Shown here in pieces: positions 33,317-40,670 of a stretch of 44,925 bases of DNA (positions are counted from its first letter, which is position 1; each line of letters begins with the position of its first letter). A program made the translations under genes and the position numbers. The stretch spans positions 1 to 44,925 of the forward strand of contig JAHBWF010000052.1 in the NCBI GenBank assembly GCA_019637105.1, read 5' to 3'. Under the pieces are notes generated by a model that made no database searches, was not told the origin of the DNA, and worked only from the letters and a program-made list of their open reading frames with translations. This DNA is from Labilithrix sp. (GTDB lineage Bacteria > Myxococcota_A > Polyangia > Polyangiales > Polyangiaceae).

Positions 33317-34152
33317 GCGCGGCCGCTCGGGCGGCGGGGTTCGCGCTCTGCCTCGCCGCGTCGTCGCCGGCGTTCGCCGCGCCGTCGGCGACGCCCGCCG
33401 CGAGGCCCGACACGAAGGCGTGCATCGCGGCGTTCGACCAGGGCCAGCGCGCCCGCAGCGACCTCCAGCTGCGGCGCGCGCAGGCCGAGCTGCTCGTCTG
33501 CACGCAGGAGAGCTGTCCGGCGGTCCTGCGCGCGGACTGCGCCGGGGTCCTGCGATCGGTGCAGGCCGCGGTGCCGACGATCGTCCTCGCGGCCGACGAC
33601 GGCGAGGGGCGCGACGTCGCCGACGCGACCGTGCAGGTGGGCTCGGAGCTCGTCGCCCGCGCGCTCGACGGGCGCGCGCTCGAGTTCGATCCCGGGCCCT
33701 ACGACTTCGTCTTCGAGCGTCCCGGCGATCCGCCGGTCACGGTGCGCGTCGTCCTCCGTGAGGGCGAGAAGAACCGCGTCGTGCGTGCCTCGTTCGCGAG
33801 GGCGAGGGTCGCGGCGCCGTCCGCGCCTCCCGCGCCCGCGTCGCCGGCGGGCGCCGCGAGGCCGGCGGTCGGCTACGTCGTCCCGGCGGGCCTCGCCGCG
33901 CTCGGCGTCGCGGCGTTCGCGGTCGCCGGCGTGTCGCGCCTGTCCTTCGACTCGGAGGTCGACGACATGCGCGCGCGCTGCGCGCCGGAGTGCACGCAGG
34001 CGGAGCGCGCCGACCTGTCGTCGACGCTGGTCACCGCGAACGTCGCGCTCGGCGTCGGCGTCGGCGCGGCGGTCCTCGCGGTCGCCTCGTGGTTTCTCCT
34101 CGAGCCGCGACCGACGAAGCGCGCGGCGAGCCTCACGCGGTGGGCGTGGTAA
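33313..34152 (+). CDS. Exported protein with PEGA-like domain and two membrane helices
   Basis: A 279-aa protein; the GTG overlaps the kinase stop (GTGA). It has a Sec signal (FALCLAASSPAFA), then a cysteine-containing helical domain (LRRAQAELLVCTQESCP, LRADCAGVLRSVQA). A PEGA-like beta domain follows (about residues 95-160, VQVGSELVARALDGR and PGPYDFVFERPGDPP), then a Pro/Ala linker and two hydrophobic helices (VVPAGLAALGVAAFAVAG and ALGVGVGAAVLAVASWFLL). Proteins of this layout are common beside myxobacterial kinases. It is the middle gene of a coupled three-gene operon and may act with the kinase in the envelope. Confidence 0.75.
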   Translation: MSAAARAAGFALCLAASSPAFAAPSATPAARPDTKACIAAFDQGQRARSDLQLRRAQAELLVCTQESCPAVLRADCAGVLRSVQAAVPTIVLAADDGEGRDVADATVQVGSELVARALDGRALEFDPGPYDFVFERPGDPPVTVRVVLREGEKNRVVRASFARARVAAPSAPPAPASPAGAARPAVGYVVPAGLAALGVAAFAVAGVSRLSFDSEVDDMRARCAPECTQAERADLSSTLVTANVALGVGVGAAVLAVASWFLLEPRPTKRAASLTRWAW

Positions 34153-35348
34153 TGTCGGCGCGCTCGATGGACGCCCGCCGCGCGAACCGCCACGCGTCCG
34201 GGCGCGCCCGCGTCGCGCTCGGCCTGCTCACCGGCCCGATCCTCGCGCTCCTCCTGGCGATGGCGTGCGGCCCGGGCGACCTCGCCGATTTGACGCGCGG
34301 CGCGCCGGACGCCGGCGCGAGCGAGGTGGCGGCCGCCGTCGACGCGGGCGCGTGCGTCCGCGCGGGTCCGCCGGAGCGGCCCGACGGCGGTGACGGACCG
34401 TCCGTCGCCGACCTCGTCTTCGCCGTCGACGCGCTCAGGATCGACACCGGGGACTTCGACGCCGGGCTCCCGAAGCCCGAGGGCGTCGATCTCGACGGCA
34501 CGTGCAGCTGCCTCGAGCCGCCGTCGTGCGTGGCCCCGCCCGACGCCGCGCCGGCGTGCGACGGCCCGGGGGGCCGCGACAACGTCTCCGGGCCGCTCCT
34601 CGGCACGCTCGCGCTGCTGCTCCCCGCGCTCGAGCCGACGTTCCTCACGCAGCGGATCCGTCAGGGCGTCTACGGCGTCCTCCTCTCCGTCCAGAAGTGG
34701 AACGGCGAGCCGAACGATCCGGACGTCGTCGTGAGCCTGCGGATGTCGGTCGGGGTCCAGCCGACGGGCGACGACGGCGGCGCCCCGCGCTTCGACGGCA
34801 ACGACGTCTGGGACATCGATCCGGCCTCCATCGTCGCCGGGGACTCGCTCGTCGGACAGGACTGCGACGCGATCGGCTGCATCGGGCTCGGCAGCGACGT
34901 CCGCGCGTACGTCCGCGACGGCGTGCTCGTCGCGCGCTTCGAGCAGCTCCCGTTCACGGTCAGCGTCGGCGCCGGTCGCCTCGTCCTCCCGTTCGTCGGC
35001 ACCGTGCTGACGGCGCGGATCACCCGGGACGGCGGCGTCCATCGGATCGCGGGCGAGCTCGCCGGACGCTGGCGGACCGCCGACATCCTCGCCGGCTCGG
35101 CCGCCATCCGTGAGCCGCTGACGGGCTCGTCGCTCTGCGAGAACGCCGAGACCTACGGGTACTTCAAGCGGAGCGTCTGCAGCTCGGCCGATCTCGCGGC
35201 GAACCCCGCCGACGATCGGACCGGCGCCCCCTGCACGGCGTTGAGCGAGGCGGTGGCCTTCAGCGGCAGCCCCGCGAAGCTCGGCAAGGTCCGCGAGCTC
35301 GTCCAGGAGCCGGTCGACTGCCCGGGGTTCCAGGACACGTGTCCCTGA
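34152..35348 (+). CDS. Lipoprotein, third gene of the kinase operon
   Basis: The ATG at 34152 shares a base with the previous stop (TAATG), giving 398 aa. The signal ends LLLAMAC (lipobox AMAC). An Ala/Asp/Gly linker leads to a beta-rich domain with segments such as VYGVLLSVQKWNGEPNDPD, VVVSLRMSVGVQP, VARFEQLPFTVSVGAGRLVL and GTVLTARITRDGGVHRIAG. Paired cysteines (DGTCSCLEPPSC, QDCDAIGC) suggest disulphides. I do not recognise the family. Coupling to a kinase and a PEGA-like protein suggests that all three act together, with this one at the outer membrane or periplasm. Confidence 0.75.
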   Translation: MSARSMDARRANRHASGRARVALGLLTGPILALLLAMACGPGDLADLTRGAPDAGASEVAAAVDAGACVRAGPPERPDGGDGPSVADLVFAVDALRIDTGDFDAGLPKPEGVDLDGTCSCLEPPSCVAPPDAAPACDGPGGRDNVSGPLLGTLALLLPALEPTFLTQRIRQGVYGVLLSVQKWNGEPNDPDVVVSLRMSVGVQPTGDDGGAPRFDGNDVWDIDPASIVAGDSLVGQDCDAIGCIGLGSDVRAYVRDGVLVARFEQLPFTVSVGAGRLVLPFVGTVLTARITRDGGVHRIAGELAGRWRTADILAGSAAIREPLTGSSLCENAETYGYFKRSVCSSADLAANPADDRTGAPCTALSEAVAFSGSPAKLGKVRELVQEPVDCPGFQDTCP

Positions 35349-35367
35349 CCGCGTCGCGCGCGAGGGG

Positions 35368-35400
35368 CGCGGCGCCGACGTGCTCGCCCCGGGCGCCGCG
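35368..35400. terminator. GC hairpin between convergent genes
   Basis: CGCGGCGCC (35368-35376) and GGCGCCGCG (35392-35400) form a perfect 9-bp stem with a 15-base loop. It lies between the convergent kinase-operon lipoprotein and the protease gene. There is no T-run, so it could be a bidirectional stop or simply GC structure. Confidence 0.4.
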
Positions 35401-35402
35401 AT

Positions 35403-36167
35403 CTACCTCCGCGGCGCTTCGACGAGCCGCTTCACCGCCGGCGTGATCCGCGTGAAGAACTCGCGCGGGGGATCCGGCTGCCGCTCGACGCCGATGACGA
35501 CGTGGGTGGGCTCGCCGGTCTCCTCGTCGACGAGGAAGAGCGGTCCGCCCGAGTCGCCGCCGGACGAGTAGTACTGGCTCACGAGCCCCGTCGTGTAGCC
35601 GAGCGGCGCGCCGCTCTTCACCGCGAGCTCCTTGCTCTTCACGAGCGGCGCGTCTCGGCTCTCGGCGCTTCGCCCGACGGCGACCGCGCGGAGGGTCGTC
35701 TCCTCGTCGAGCTCGCCGACGTCCTCGACCGTCGCGTAGGTCTCGAGGCGGATCGGCGTCTCGAGATCGAGCGTCGCGGCGTCTTCCTTCCAGACTTCGG
35801 CGATGTAGCTCCGCGAGCTCGTCACCGAGCCGGCCTTCCGCGCCTTGCTCTCCTGCGGTCGCCCGTCGGCCCCCGGCGCGTGCGGCGCGCGCACGAGGAA
35901 CGTCGCTCCTCCCATGCAGTGCGCCGCCGTGAGCACGCGCGTCGGCGACACGAGGACGCCGGTGCAGTAGTCCTGGGCGCGGTTGTCGACGAGGACTTGG
36001 ACGACCTCGGGCAGATCGGTCGGAGGGCCGTCCTGCTGCTCCCCGATGACGGCGCTCTCGGAGGCCGCGGCGTCGTCGTCGGGGGGAGCCGGCGTCGCGC
36101 AGCCGACGGCGAAGAGGGCCGCCGCCAGCGCGAGCCTGCCGCGTTTCGGGGTGACATGTGCCCACAT
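35403..36167 (-). CDS. Exported trypsin-like serine protease (S1)
   Basis: I choose the ATG at 36167 (254 aa), which gives a signal with lipobox-like AVGC (ALFAVGC), so it may be a lipoprotein. The S1 fold is shown by SAVIGEQQDG (like the IVGG N-terminus that activates trypsins), CTGVLVSPTRVLTAAHCMGG with the catalytic His, ATLDLETPIRL with the catalytic Asp, and SSGGDSGGPLFLVDE with the nucleophile Ser. The triad is complete. It is divergent from the exported methyltransferase gene at 36327. Confidence 0.88.
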   Translation of the reverse strand: MWAHVTPKRGRLALAAALFAVGCATPAPPDDDAAASESAVIGEQQDGPPTDLPEVVQVLVDNRAQDYCTGVLVSPTRVLTAAHCMGGATFLVRAPHAPGADGRPQESKARKAGSVTSSRSYIAEVWKEDAATLDLETPIRLETYATVEDVGELDEETTLRAVAVGRSAESRDAPLVKSKELAVKSGAPLGYTTGLVSQYYSSGGDSGGPLFLVDEETGEPTHVVIGVERQPDPPREFFTRITPAVKRLVEAPRR

Positions 36168-36263
36168 GGGCGGACCTGAAACCACAATTCGTGCCGGTCG
36201 CGATTCCAATACTTTCCAGGGGTTGCGTGTCCGTTCGAGACGGATTCTCACCACCTGGGTGGA

Positions 36264-36311
36264 TCCAAGGTCCTCCTGCACGACAAACCCTTGGAGGTCG
36301 CTCCGCAGGAG
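36264..36311 (+). promoter_or_regulatory. Leader with two mutually exclusive hairpins
   Basis: Hairpin A pairs TCCAAGG (36264-36270) with CCTTGGA (36289-36295). Hairpin B pairs CTCCTGC (36273-36279) with GCAGGAG (36305-36311). The right arm of A lies in the loop of B and the left arm of B lies in the loop of A, so they compete as in an attenuator. Hairpin B would cover AGGAG, 15 nt before the ATG. Inferred from sequence only. Confidence 0.35.
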
Positions 36312-36326
36312 CAGTAACTAGGCGCC

Positions 36327-37442
36327 ATGAAGCGACTCACCTCCCTCTCCGCTCCTCTCCTCTCGCTCGTCGTCTTCGCTTGCGGCGGGAGCCCGCCGGC
36401 CGAGAGCCCGGCGCCGCCTCCCGAGACGGCCCCCCTGTCGACGGCCGCGCCCGCGCCCGCCGAGGCCAAGGCCGAGCCGACGCCGGAGGAGAAGAAGAAG
36501 GCGGAGGCCCTCGCGGAGCTCGAGAAGGACCGCGCGACGATGAAGGCCGAGCACGAGGCCGCGCTCGCGCGCTGGACGCCCGAGCTCAAGAAGGAGGCGC
36601 AGGCGCTCGCCGACAAGTCGTTCGCCACCGGCAAGGACGCGATCAAGGCGGCGGCCGCGAGCAAGGCGCGCAAGCCCGGCAACGCCGACCGCGACAAGTA
36701 CCGCCACCCGGTCGAGACGCTCGAGTTCTTCGGCCTGAAGCCGACGATGACGGTGCTCGAGTACGGCCCGGGCGAGGGTTGGTACACCGAGCTGCTCGCG
36801 CCGGCGCTCGCGAAGAAGGGCAAGCTGCTCGTCACGAACGGCGACCCGAACGGCCCGGTCGAGGAGCGGAGCACCTTCTACGCGGAGCGCGTGAAGCTGT
36901 TCCTCGAGAGCTCGCCCGAGCTCTACGGGAAGGTCGAGACGGTGACGATCGACAGCAAGGCGCCGAAGATCGCCGGCAAGGACGGCCAGCTCGACATGGC
37001 GATCGTGATGCGCAGCCTCCACGGGATGGTCAACGCGGGCAAGCTCGACGAGTGGCTCGCCGCGATCCACACGAGCCTCAAGCCGAACGGCGTCCTCGGC
37101 ATCGAGCAGCACCGCGCGAACGCCGACGCGAAGGTCGAGGAGTCCGCGAAGAAGGGCTACCTCCCCGAGAAATGGGTCATCGAGCGCGTCGAGGCCGCGG
37201 GCTTCAAGCTCGCCGGAAAGTCCGAGATCAACGCGAACCCGAAGGACACGAAGGACTACGCCGACGGCGTCTGGGCGCTGCCGCCGACGCTCAAGGGCGC
37301 CGACAAGGACAAGGAGCGGCTCACCGCCATCGGCGAGAGCGACCGGATGACGCTCAAGTTCACCAAGGTCGCCGCCAAGGCCGCGCCCGCGGCGGGCGCG
37401 AAGCCGGCCGCGCCGCCGGCGCCGGCGGCCGAGAAGAAGTAG
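36327..37442 (+). CDS. Lipoprotein with class I SAM-methyltransferase domain
   Basis: A 371-aa protein with a lipoprotein signal (MKRLTSLSAPLLSLVVFAC). A helical, Lys/Glu/Ala-rich segment (about residues 40-115) is followed by a Rossmann methyltransferase domain (about 120-300): TVLEYGPGEGWYTELLAPAL is motif I for SAM binding, DMAIVMRSLHGM is near motif IV, and LKPNGVLGIEQHR is a later strand. The family resembles predicted methyltransferases of the COG4798 type, many of which are exported. SAM is not expected outside the cytosol, so the domain may bind another ligand. The C-terminus is an Ala/Pro/Lys tail. A strong hairpin follows the stop. Confidence 0.8.
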   Translation: MKRLTSLSAPLLSLVVFACGGSPPAESPAPPPETAPLSTAAPAPAEAKAEPTPEEKKKAEALAELEKDRATMKAEHEAALARWTPELKKEAQALADKSFATGKDAIKAAAASKARKPGNADRDKYRHPVETLEFFGLKPTMTVLEYGPGEGWYTELLAPALAKKGKLLVTNGDPNGPVEERSTFYAERVKLFLESSPELYGKVETVTIDSKAPKIAGKDGQLDMAIVMRSLHGMVNAGKLDEWLAAIHTSLKPNGVLGIEQHRANADAKVEESAKKGYLPEKWVIERVEAAGFKLAGKSEINANPKDTKDYADGVWALPPTLKGADKDKERLTAIGESDRMTLKFTKVAAKAAPAAGAKPAAPPAPAAEKK

Positions 37443-37456
37443 TCCGCGCGGAGTGG

Positions 37457-37493
37457 ACACCCTCGCGGCTTCCTGAGAGAGTCGCGAGGGTGT
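37457..37493 (+). terminator. Strong hairpin after the exported methyltransferase gene
   Basis: ACACCCTCGCG (37457-37467) pairs perfectly with CGCGAGGGTGT (37483-37493), and two wobble and two Watson-Crick pairs extend it inward to a 15-bp stem with a 7-base loop. It begins 14 bp after the stop. No U-run follows, so this may be a 3'-end-stabilising or factor-dependent terminator. Confidence 0.5.
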
Positions 37494-37552
37494 GCGGCGA
37501 AGCGCATCGCTCGCGACGAGGTCGAAGCCTGACCGAAGGAAGAAGGCCACCG

Positions 37553-38101
37553 ATGATCATGAACCGAACCGTCGCCTGCTTGCTCCTCGCCGCCTCCGTC
37601 CTCGTCGCGTGCGACGAAAAGAAGGACGAAAAGAAGGAGGAGAGCGCCTCGGCGAGCGCGGCGCCCGCCGCGACGCCGCCGCCGCCGGAGCCGTCCGCCG
37701 CGCCCGCTCCCCCCGAGACCGCCCCGGCGCCGAGCGCGTCGTCGGACTCGTCGATGATCACGGGCGACGCCAAGGACGTCGTCTTGACCGTCAAGGATCC
37801 GAAGAAGGAAGGCGAGAAGACGATCCAGGCCGCGCCGGGCGGCAGCGTCACCGTCTTCCTCCCGGACTACCCCGGCACGGTCTGGTCGATCGAGAGCAAC
37901 GACAAGGCCCTCGGCAAGGCGAAGGAGGAGGTCATCCCCGGCTTCGCGCCCGGCACGAACGGCCATCAGTTCAAGTGGACGACCGCCGGCCCGTCGTTCA
38001 AGGCGGGGCAGAAGCACAAGGTGCACTTCGTGAACAAGAAGGCCGGCGACAAGGCCGCGAAGCCGACCGAGTCGTTCACGCTCACGATCGAGATCGCCTG
38101 A
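37553..38101 (+). CDS. Small lipoprotein with chagasin-like domain
   Basis: A 182-aa protein preceded by AAGGAAGAAGG; ATG codons at 37553 and 37559 are both possible. The signal is ACLLLAASVLVAC. A Lys/Glu then Ala/Pro linker precedes a beta-sandwich-like domain: VTVFLPDYPGTVWSIES, EVIPGFAPGTNGHQFKW, FKAGQKHKVHFVNKK. The order PxTxW, GTNGxxxF, then a Lys/Trp-like strand recalls the I42 chagasin protease inhibitors, but the similarity is weak and judged by eye. It ends inside the next, convergent gene (20-bp overlap). Confidence 0.6.
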   Translation: MIMNRTVACLLLAASVLVACDEKKDEKKEESASASAAPAATPPPPEPSAAPAPPETAPAPSASSDSSMITGDAKDVVLTVKDPKKEGEKTIQAAPGGSVTVFLPDYPGTVWSIESNDKALGKAKEEVIPGFAPGTNGHQFKWTTAGPSFKAGQKHKVHFVNKKAGDKAAKPTESFTLTIEIA

Positions 38102-38810
38102 CGCTCGAGCTCGACGGTCGAGGCGCGCGATCGCGGCCGTCGGGCGCGGGGTCGGGCTCGCCCATCAGGAGACGGTTCTTCGGCGTGATCGCCGCGGGGA
38201 CGAGCTGGGTGTGGACGGCGTAGCCCTCGGCCGCGAGGCGGCGCGCGCGCGTGGCGTCGATGGCGAGCGAGACGTCGACCCAGCCCTCGAGCGCGCCGGC
38301 GTCGCACGTGTCTCCGTCGTGGCAGCAGGGGAGCACGGCGACGCGCGCGCGCGCGGCGACCGCGCGCGCGAGGACGACGTCGGTGAGCGCGCCGCACGCG
38401 TGCGTCGACACGACGACGTCGCCCGCGTGGAGCTCGACGTCCTCGACGGGGCGCTCGGCGTACCGTACCCGGCCCGCGAGCCGCGGCCAGGCGCGCGCCA
38501 TCGCGGCGGAGAGCTGCGCCGCGCTCGGCGGCAAGCGCCGGTCGGCGCAGACGGCCTCGGCCGACGTGTCGTCGAGGAGCAGCATCAGGTGCGCGACCAA
38601 CCCGTGACCGCACGCGAGGTCGACCACGCGCCCGCCGCGGAACCGCCGCCGCGTCCGCCGCGCGACCTCCCAAGACTCGTAGAGCTCCTTGCGCGGGAGG
38701 CAGCTCGCCTCGCAGAGCACGCGAGCGACGCGATCGAAGAGCGTGTCGCCGGTGAAGTGGCGCGCCGTCGCCGGCTTGAGCCGAACGCGGCTCGAGGGAT
38801 CGAACGTCAC
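38082..38810 (-). CDS. SAM-dependent methyltransferase domain protein (Methyltransf_32-like)
   Basis: A 242-aa cytosolic protein. VVDLACGHGLVAHLMLLLDD is SAM motif I, and AVCADRRLP carries the acidic residue at the end of beta-2. VVSTHACGALTD and VAVLPCCHDGDTC, then TPKNRLLMGEP, match the pattern of the PF13679 group, which includes GSTCD/METTL25-like and tRNA-modifying relatives. The substrate is unknown. The last 20 bp overlap the end of the convergent lipoprotein gene. It diverges from the glutathione-reductase-type gene at 39005. Confidence 0.75.
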   Translation of the reverse strand: MTFDPSSRVRLKPATARHFTGDTLFDRVARVLCEASCLPRKELYESWEVARRTRRRFRGGRVVDLACGHGLVAHLMLLLDDTSAEAVCADRRLPPSAAQLSAAMARAWPRLAGRVRYAERPVEDVELHAGDVVVSTHACGALTDVVLARAVAARARVAVLPCCHDGDTCDAGALEGWVDVSLAIDATRARRLAAEGYAVHTQLVPAAITPKNRLLMGEPDPAPDGRDRAPRPSSSSVRRSRS

Positions 38811-39004
38811 GCGCGCCTCCCGCTCGCGCCGCGCGCGCCCGGCGGCTCCCGAGGCGCGCCTTCTTCCTCGAGGACGGGCGCGGCGCGATCATGCTCGAGC
38901 TTCACGCCGGCGATCCTACCTCCTCTCGAGGACGAGCGCGGCGCGTGTCGAGGTGTGGCAACACGCTCGTCGCGCGCGGCGTCAACTGGCCTAAGCTCCA
39001 TCGT

Positions 39005-39958
39005 ATGGGACAGCTCGTCGACGGACAGTGGGAGGTAGGTTGGTACGACCCCGACAAGCGCGGGGCGTTCAACCGGCCCGCGGCGCAGTTTCGCTCGAAG
39101 ATCGGCGAGGGCGACCTCGCCGCCGAGCCCGGGCGCTACCACCTCTACGTCTCGTACGCCTGCCCGTGGGCGCACCGCGCGCTCATCGTGCGCGCGGTGC
39201 GCGGCCTCGAGGACGCGATCGGCGTCACCGTCGTCGACCCGAAGATGAGCGACGACGGATGGTCGTTCGGCGGCGACGGCGAGCGCGATCCGCTCTTCGA
39301 CGCGAAGCTCCTGCGCGAGGTCTACCTGCGCGCGGCGCCCCGCTACACGGGCCGCGTCACCGTCCCGGTCCTTTGGGACAAGAAGACGAGCACCATCGTC
39401 TGCAACGAGTCGCGCGAGGTGATGCGCATGCTCGGCGATCCCTTCGACGGGCTCGCGAGGGCGGGCTCGTCCCTCGCGCCGCCCTCGCTGCGGAGCGAGA
39501 TCGACGCGACGCTCGACGCGATCTACGAGCCGTACAACAACGGCGTCTACCGCGCGGGCTTCGCGACGAAGCAGAGCGCCTACGAGGCGGCGTGCGCCGA
39601 CGTCTTCGCCCTGCTCGACCGTCAGGAGGAGGTCCTGGCGAAGCAGCGCTACCTGTGCGGCGACGTCTTCACGGAGGCCGACGTCGCGTTCTTCACGACG
39701 TCGCTCCGCTTCGATCTCGTCTACTACAGCCACTTCAAGGTGAACGTCCGCCGCCTCCAGGATTACCCGAACGTGTGGGGCTTCGTCCGCGACGTCTACC
39801 AGATGCCGGCGGTGAAGCCGACGTGCGACCTCGATCACATCAAGGTCCACTACTACTGGAGCCAGACGACGGTGAACCCCCACCGCGTCGTCCCGCTCGG
39901 GCCGACGATCGACTACGACGCTCCCCACGATCGAGCCGCGCGCTTCGGCGCTCGGTGA
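39005..39958 (+). CDS. Glutathionyl-hydroquinone reductase (YqjG/ECM4-type GST)
   Basis: A 317-aa protein starting at the ATG at 39005 (MGQLVDGQWEVGWYD), the normal family N-terminus. YVSYACPWAHRALIVR contains the CPWAHR active site whose Cys attacks the glutathionyl group. VPVLWDKKTSTIVCNES is the thioredoxin-fold cis-Pro strand, and YEPYNNGVYRAGFATKQSAY is the typical C-terminal helical domain. The enzyme reduces glutathionyl-(hydro)quinones in the cytosol. A hairpin with a following T-stretch lies 70 bp after the stop. Confidence 0.92.
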   Translation: MGQLVDGQWEVGWYDPDKRGAFNRPAAQFRSKIGEGDLAAEPGRYHLYVSYACPWAHRALIVRAVRGLEDAIGVTVVDPKMSDDGWSFGGDGERDPLFDAKLLREVYLRAAPRYTGRVTVPVLWDKKTSTIVCNESREVMRMLGDPFDGLARAGSSLAPPSLRSEIDATLDAIYEPYNNGVYRAGFATKQSAYEAACADVFALLDRQEEVLAKQRYLCGDVFTEADVAFFTTSLRFDLVYYSHFKVNVRRLQDYPNVWGFVRDVYQMPAVKPTCDLDHIKVHYYWSQTTVNPHRVVPLGPTIDYDAPHDRAARFGAR

Positions 39959-40028
39959 CCGTCCGGCGTGCGCGCCGCTCGGCGTCGAGTCGCGGAACGC
40001 CTCACTCGAGGGCGCCGGCGCGCGCGTC

Positions 40029-40053
40029 GGCGCGTAAAACACGCGCCATTTTC
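40029..40053 (+). terminator. Intrinsic terminator after the reductase gene
   Basis: GGCGCGT-AAAAC-ACGCGCC is a perfect 7-bp stem (40029-40047), followed at once by ATTTTC. This is the most conventional terminator in the window; the U-stretch is short. Confidence 0.55.
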
Positions 40054-40079
40054 ACGCGTCGCCCGCGGAACGCGGCTTG

Positions 40080-40095
40080 CTGCCGGTACCGGCAG
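40080..40095 (+). promoter_or_regulatory. 16-bp perfect palindrome touching the ribosome binding site
   Basis: CTGCCGGTACCGGCAG has no centre gap and ends within the AGGAGA Shine-Dalgarno (40094-40099) of the BIG2 lipoprotein gene. It could be an operator for a dimeric repressor, or a hairpin near the site of initiation. Confidence 0.45.
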
Positions 40096-40107
40096 GAGAA
40101 TGCGTTC

Positions 40108-40494
40108 ATGAAGAAGACTCTTACGCTCGTGCCGTTTCGCTTCGTCGGTCGCCTCGCCCTCGCGGCGTCGCTCGTGCTCCCCGCCGCGGTCGTCGCCGCG
40201 TGCGGCGACGACAACGTCGACTCGTCCAACGGGAAGGCGATCAGCGACCTCGACATCGGCGGAGACATCACCGTCGACAAGGGGCAGACGAAGCAGCTCA
40301 GCGCGACGGTGAAGTACGCCGACGGTACGTCGAGCGTCGTGACCACCAGCTCGGACCTGGTCTGGAACATCGGCGACACCGACGTCGCCACGGTGAAGGA
40401 CGGCCTCGTCACCGGCGTCGAGATCGGGACGACGAACGTGAAGGCGACCTACCAGGGCAAGGAGAGCGCCACGCACGTCATCATCGTGAAGTGA
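40108..40494 (+). CDS. Small lipoprotein with one BIG2 domain
   Basis: A 128-aa protein starting at ATG behind AGGAGA. The signal (LVLPAAVVAAC) is followed by a single bacterial Ig-like BIG2 domain: DITVDKGQTKQLSATVKY, ADGTSSVVTTSSDLVWNI, DVATVKDGLVTGVEIGTTNV. Such domains bind sugars or proteins or act as spacers; with only one copy and no partner domain the role is unclear. The adjacent palindrome suggests regulated expression. Confidence 0.82.
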   Translation: MKKTLTLVPFRFVGRLALAASLVLPAAVVAACGDDNVDSSNGKAISDLDIGGDITVDKGQTKQLSATVKYADGTSSVVTTSSDLVWNIGDTDVATVKDGLVTGVEIGTTNVKATYQGKESATHVIIVK

Positions 40495-40532
40495 CGCGCC
40501 GTCGCTCGACGGACGCCGCGGCGAGCCGGGTA

Positions 40533-40560
40533 CGACGCGCGCTCGCCTCGGCGCGCGTCG
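40533..40560 (+). terminator. GC-rich hairpin after the BIG2 lipoprotein gene
   Basis: CGACGCGCGC and GCGCGCGTCG form a perfect 10-bp stem with an 8-base loop, 39 bp after the stop. No T-run follows. Confidence 0.4.
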
Positions 40561-40670
40561 CGCCCGGCGCGCGCGTGGGACGCCCGTGCGGCCCGACGTC
40601 CGCCGGGGAGGCCTGCGTCGCGCTCCGCCACGATCTTGACGGGATGCCCGCGGCCGACGACCCTCGCGCG

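Noticed and set aside
38867-38945. Two 21-bp direct repeats (one mismatch) in the divergent region before the reductase gene
   Set aside because: Sequence is GC-simple and has no link to a mobile element or promoter that I can show.
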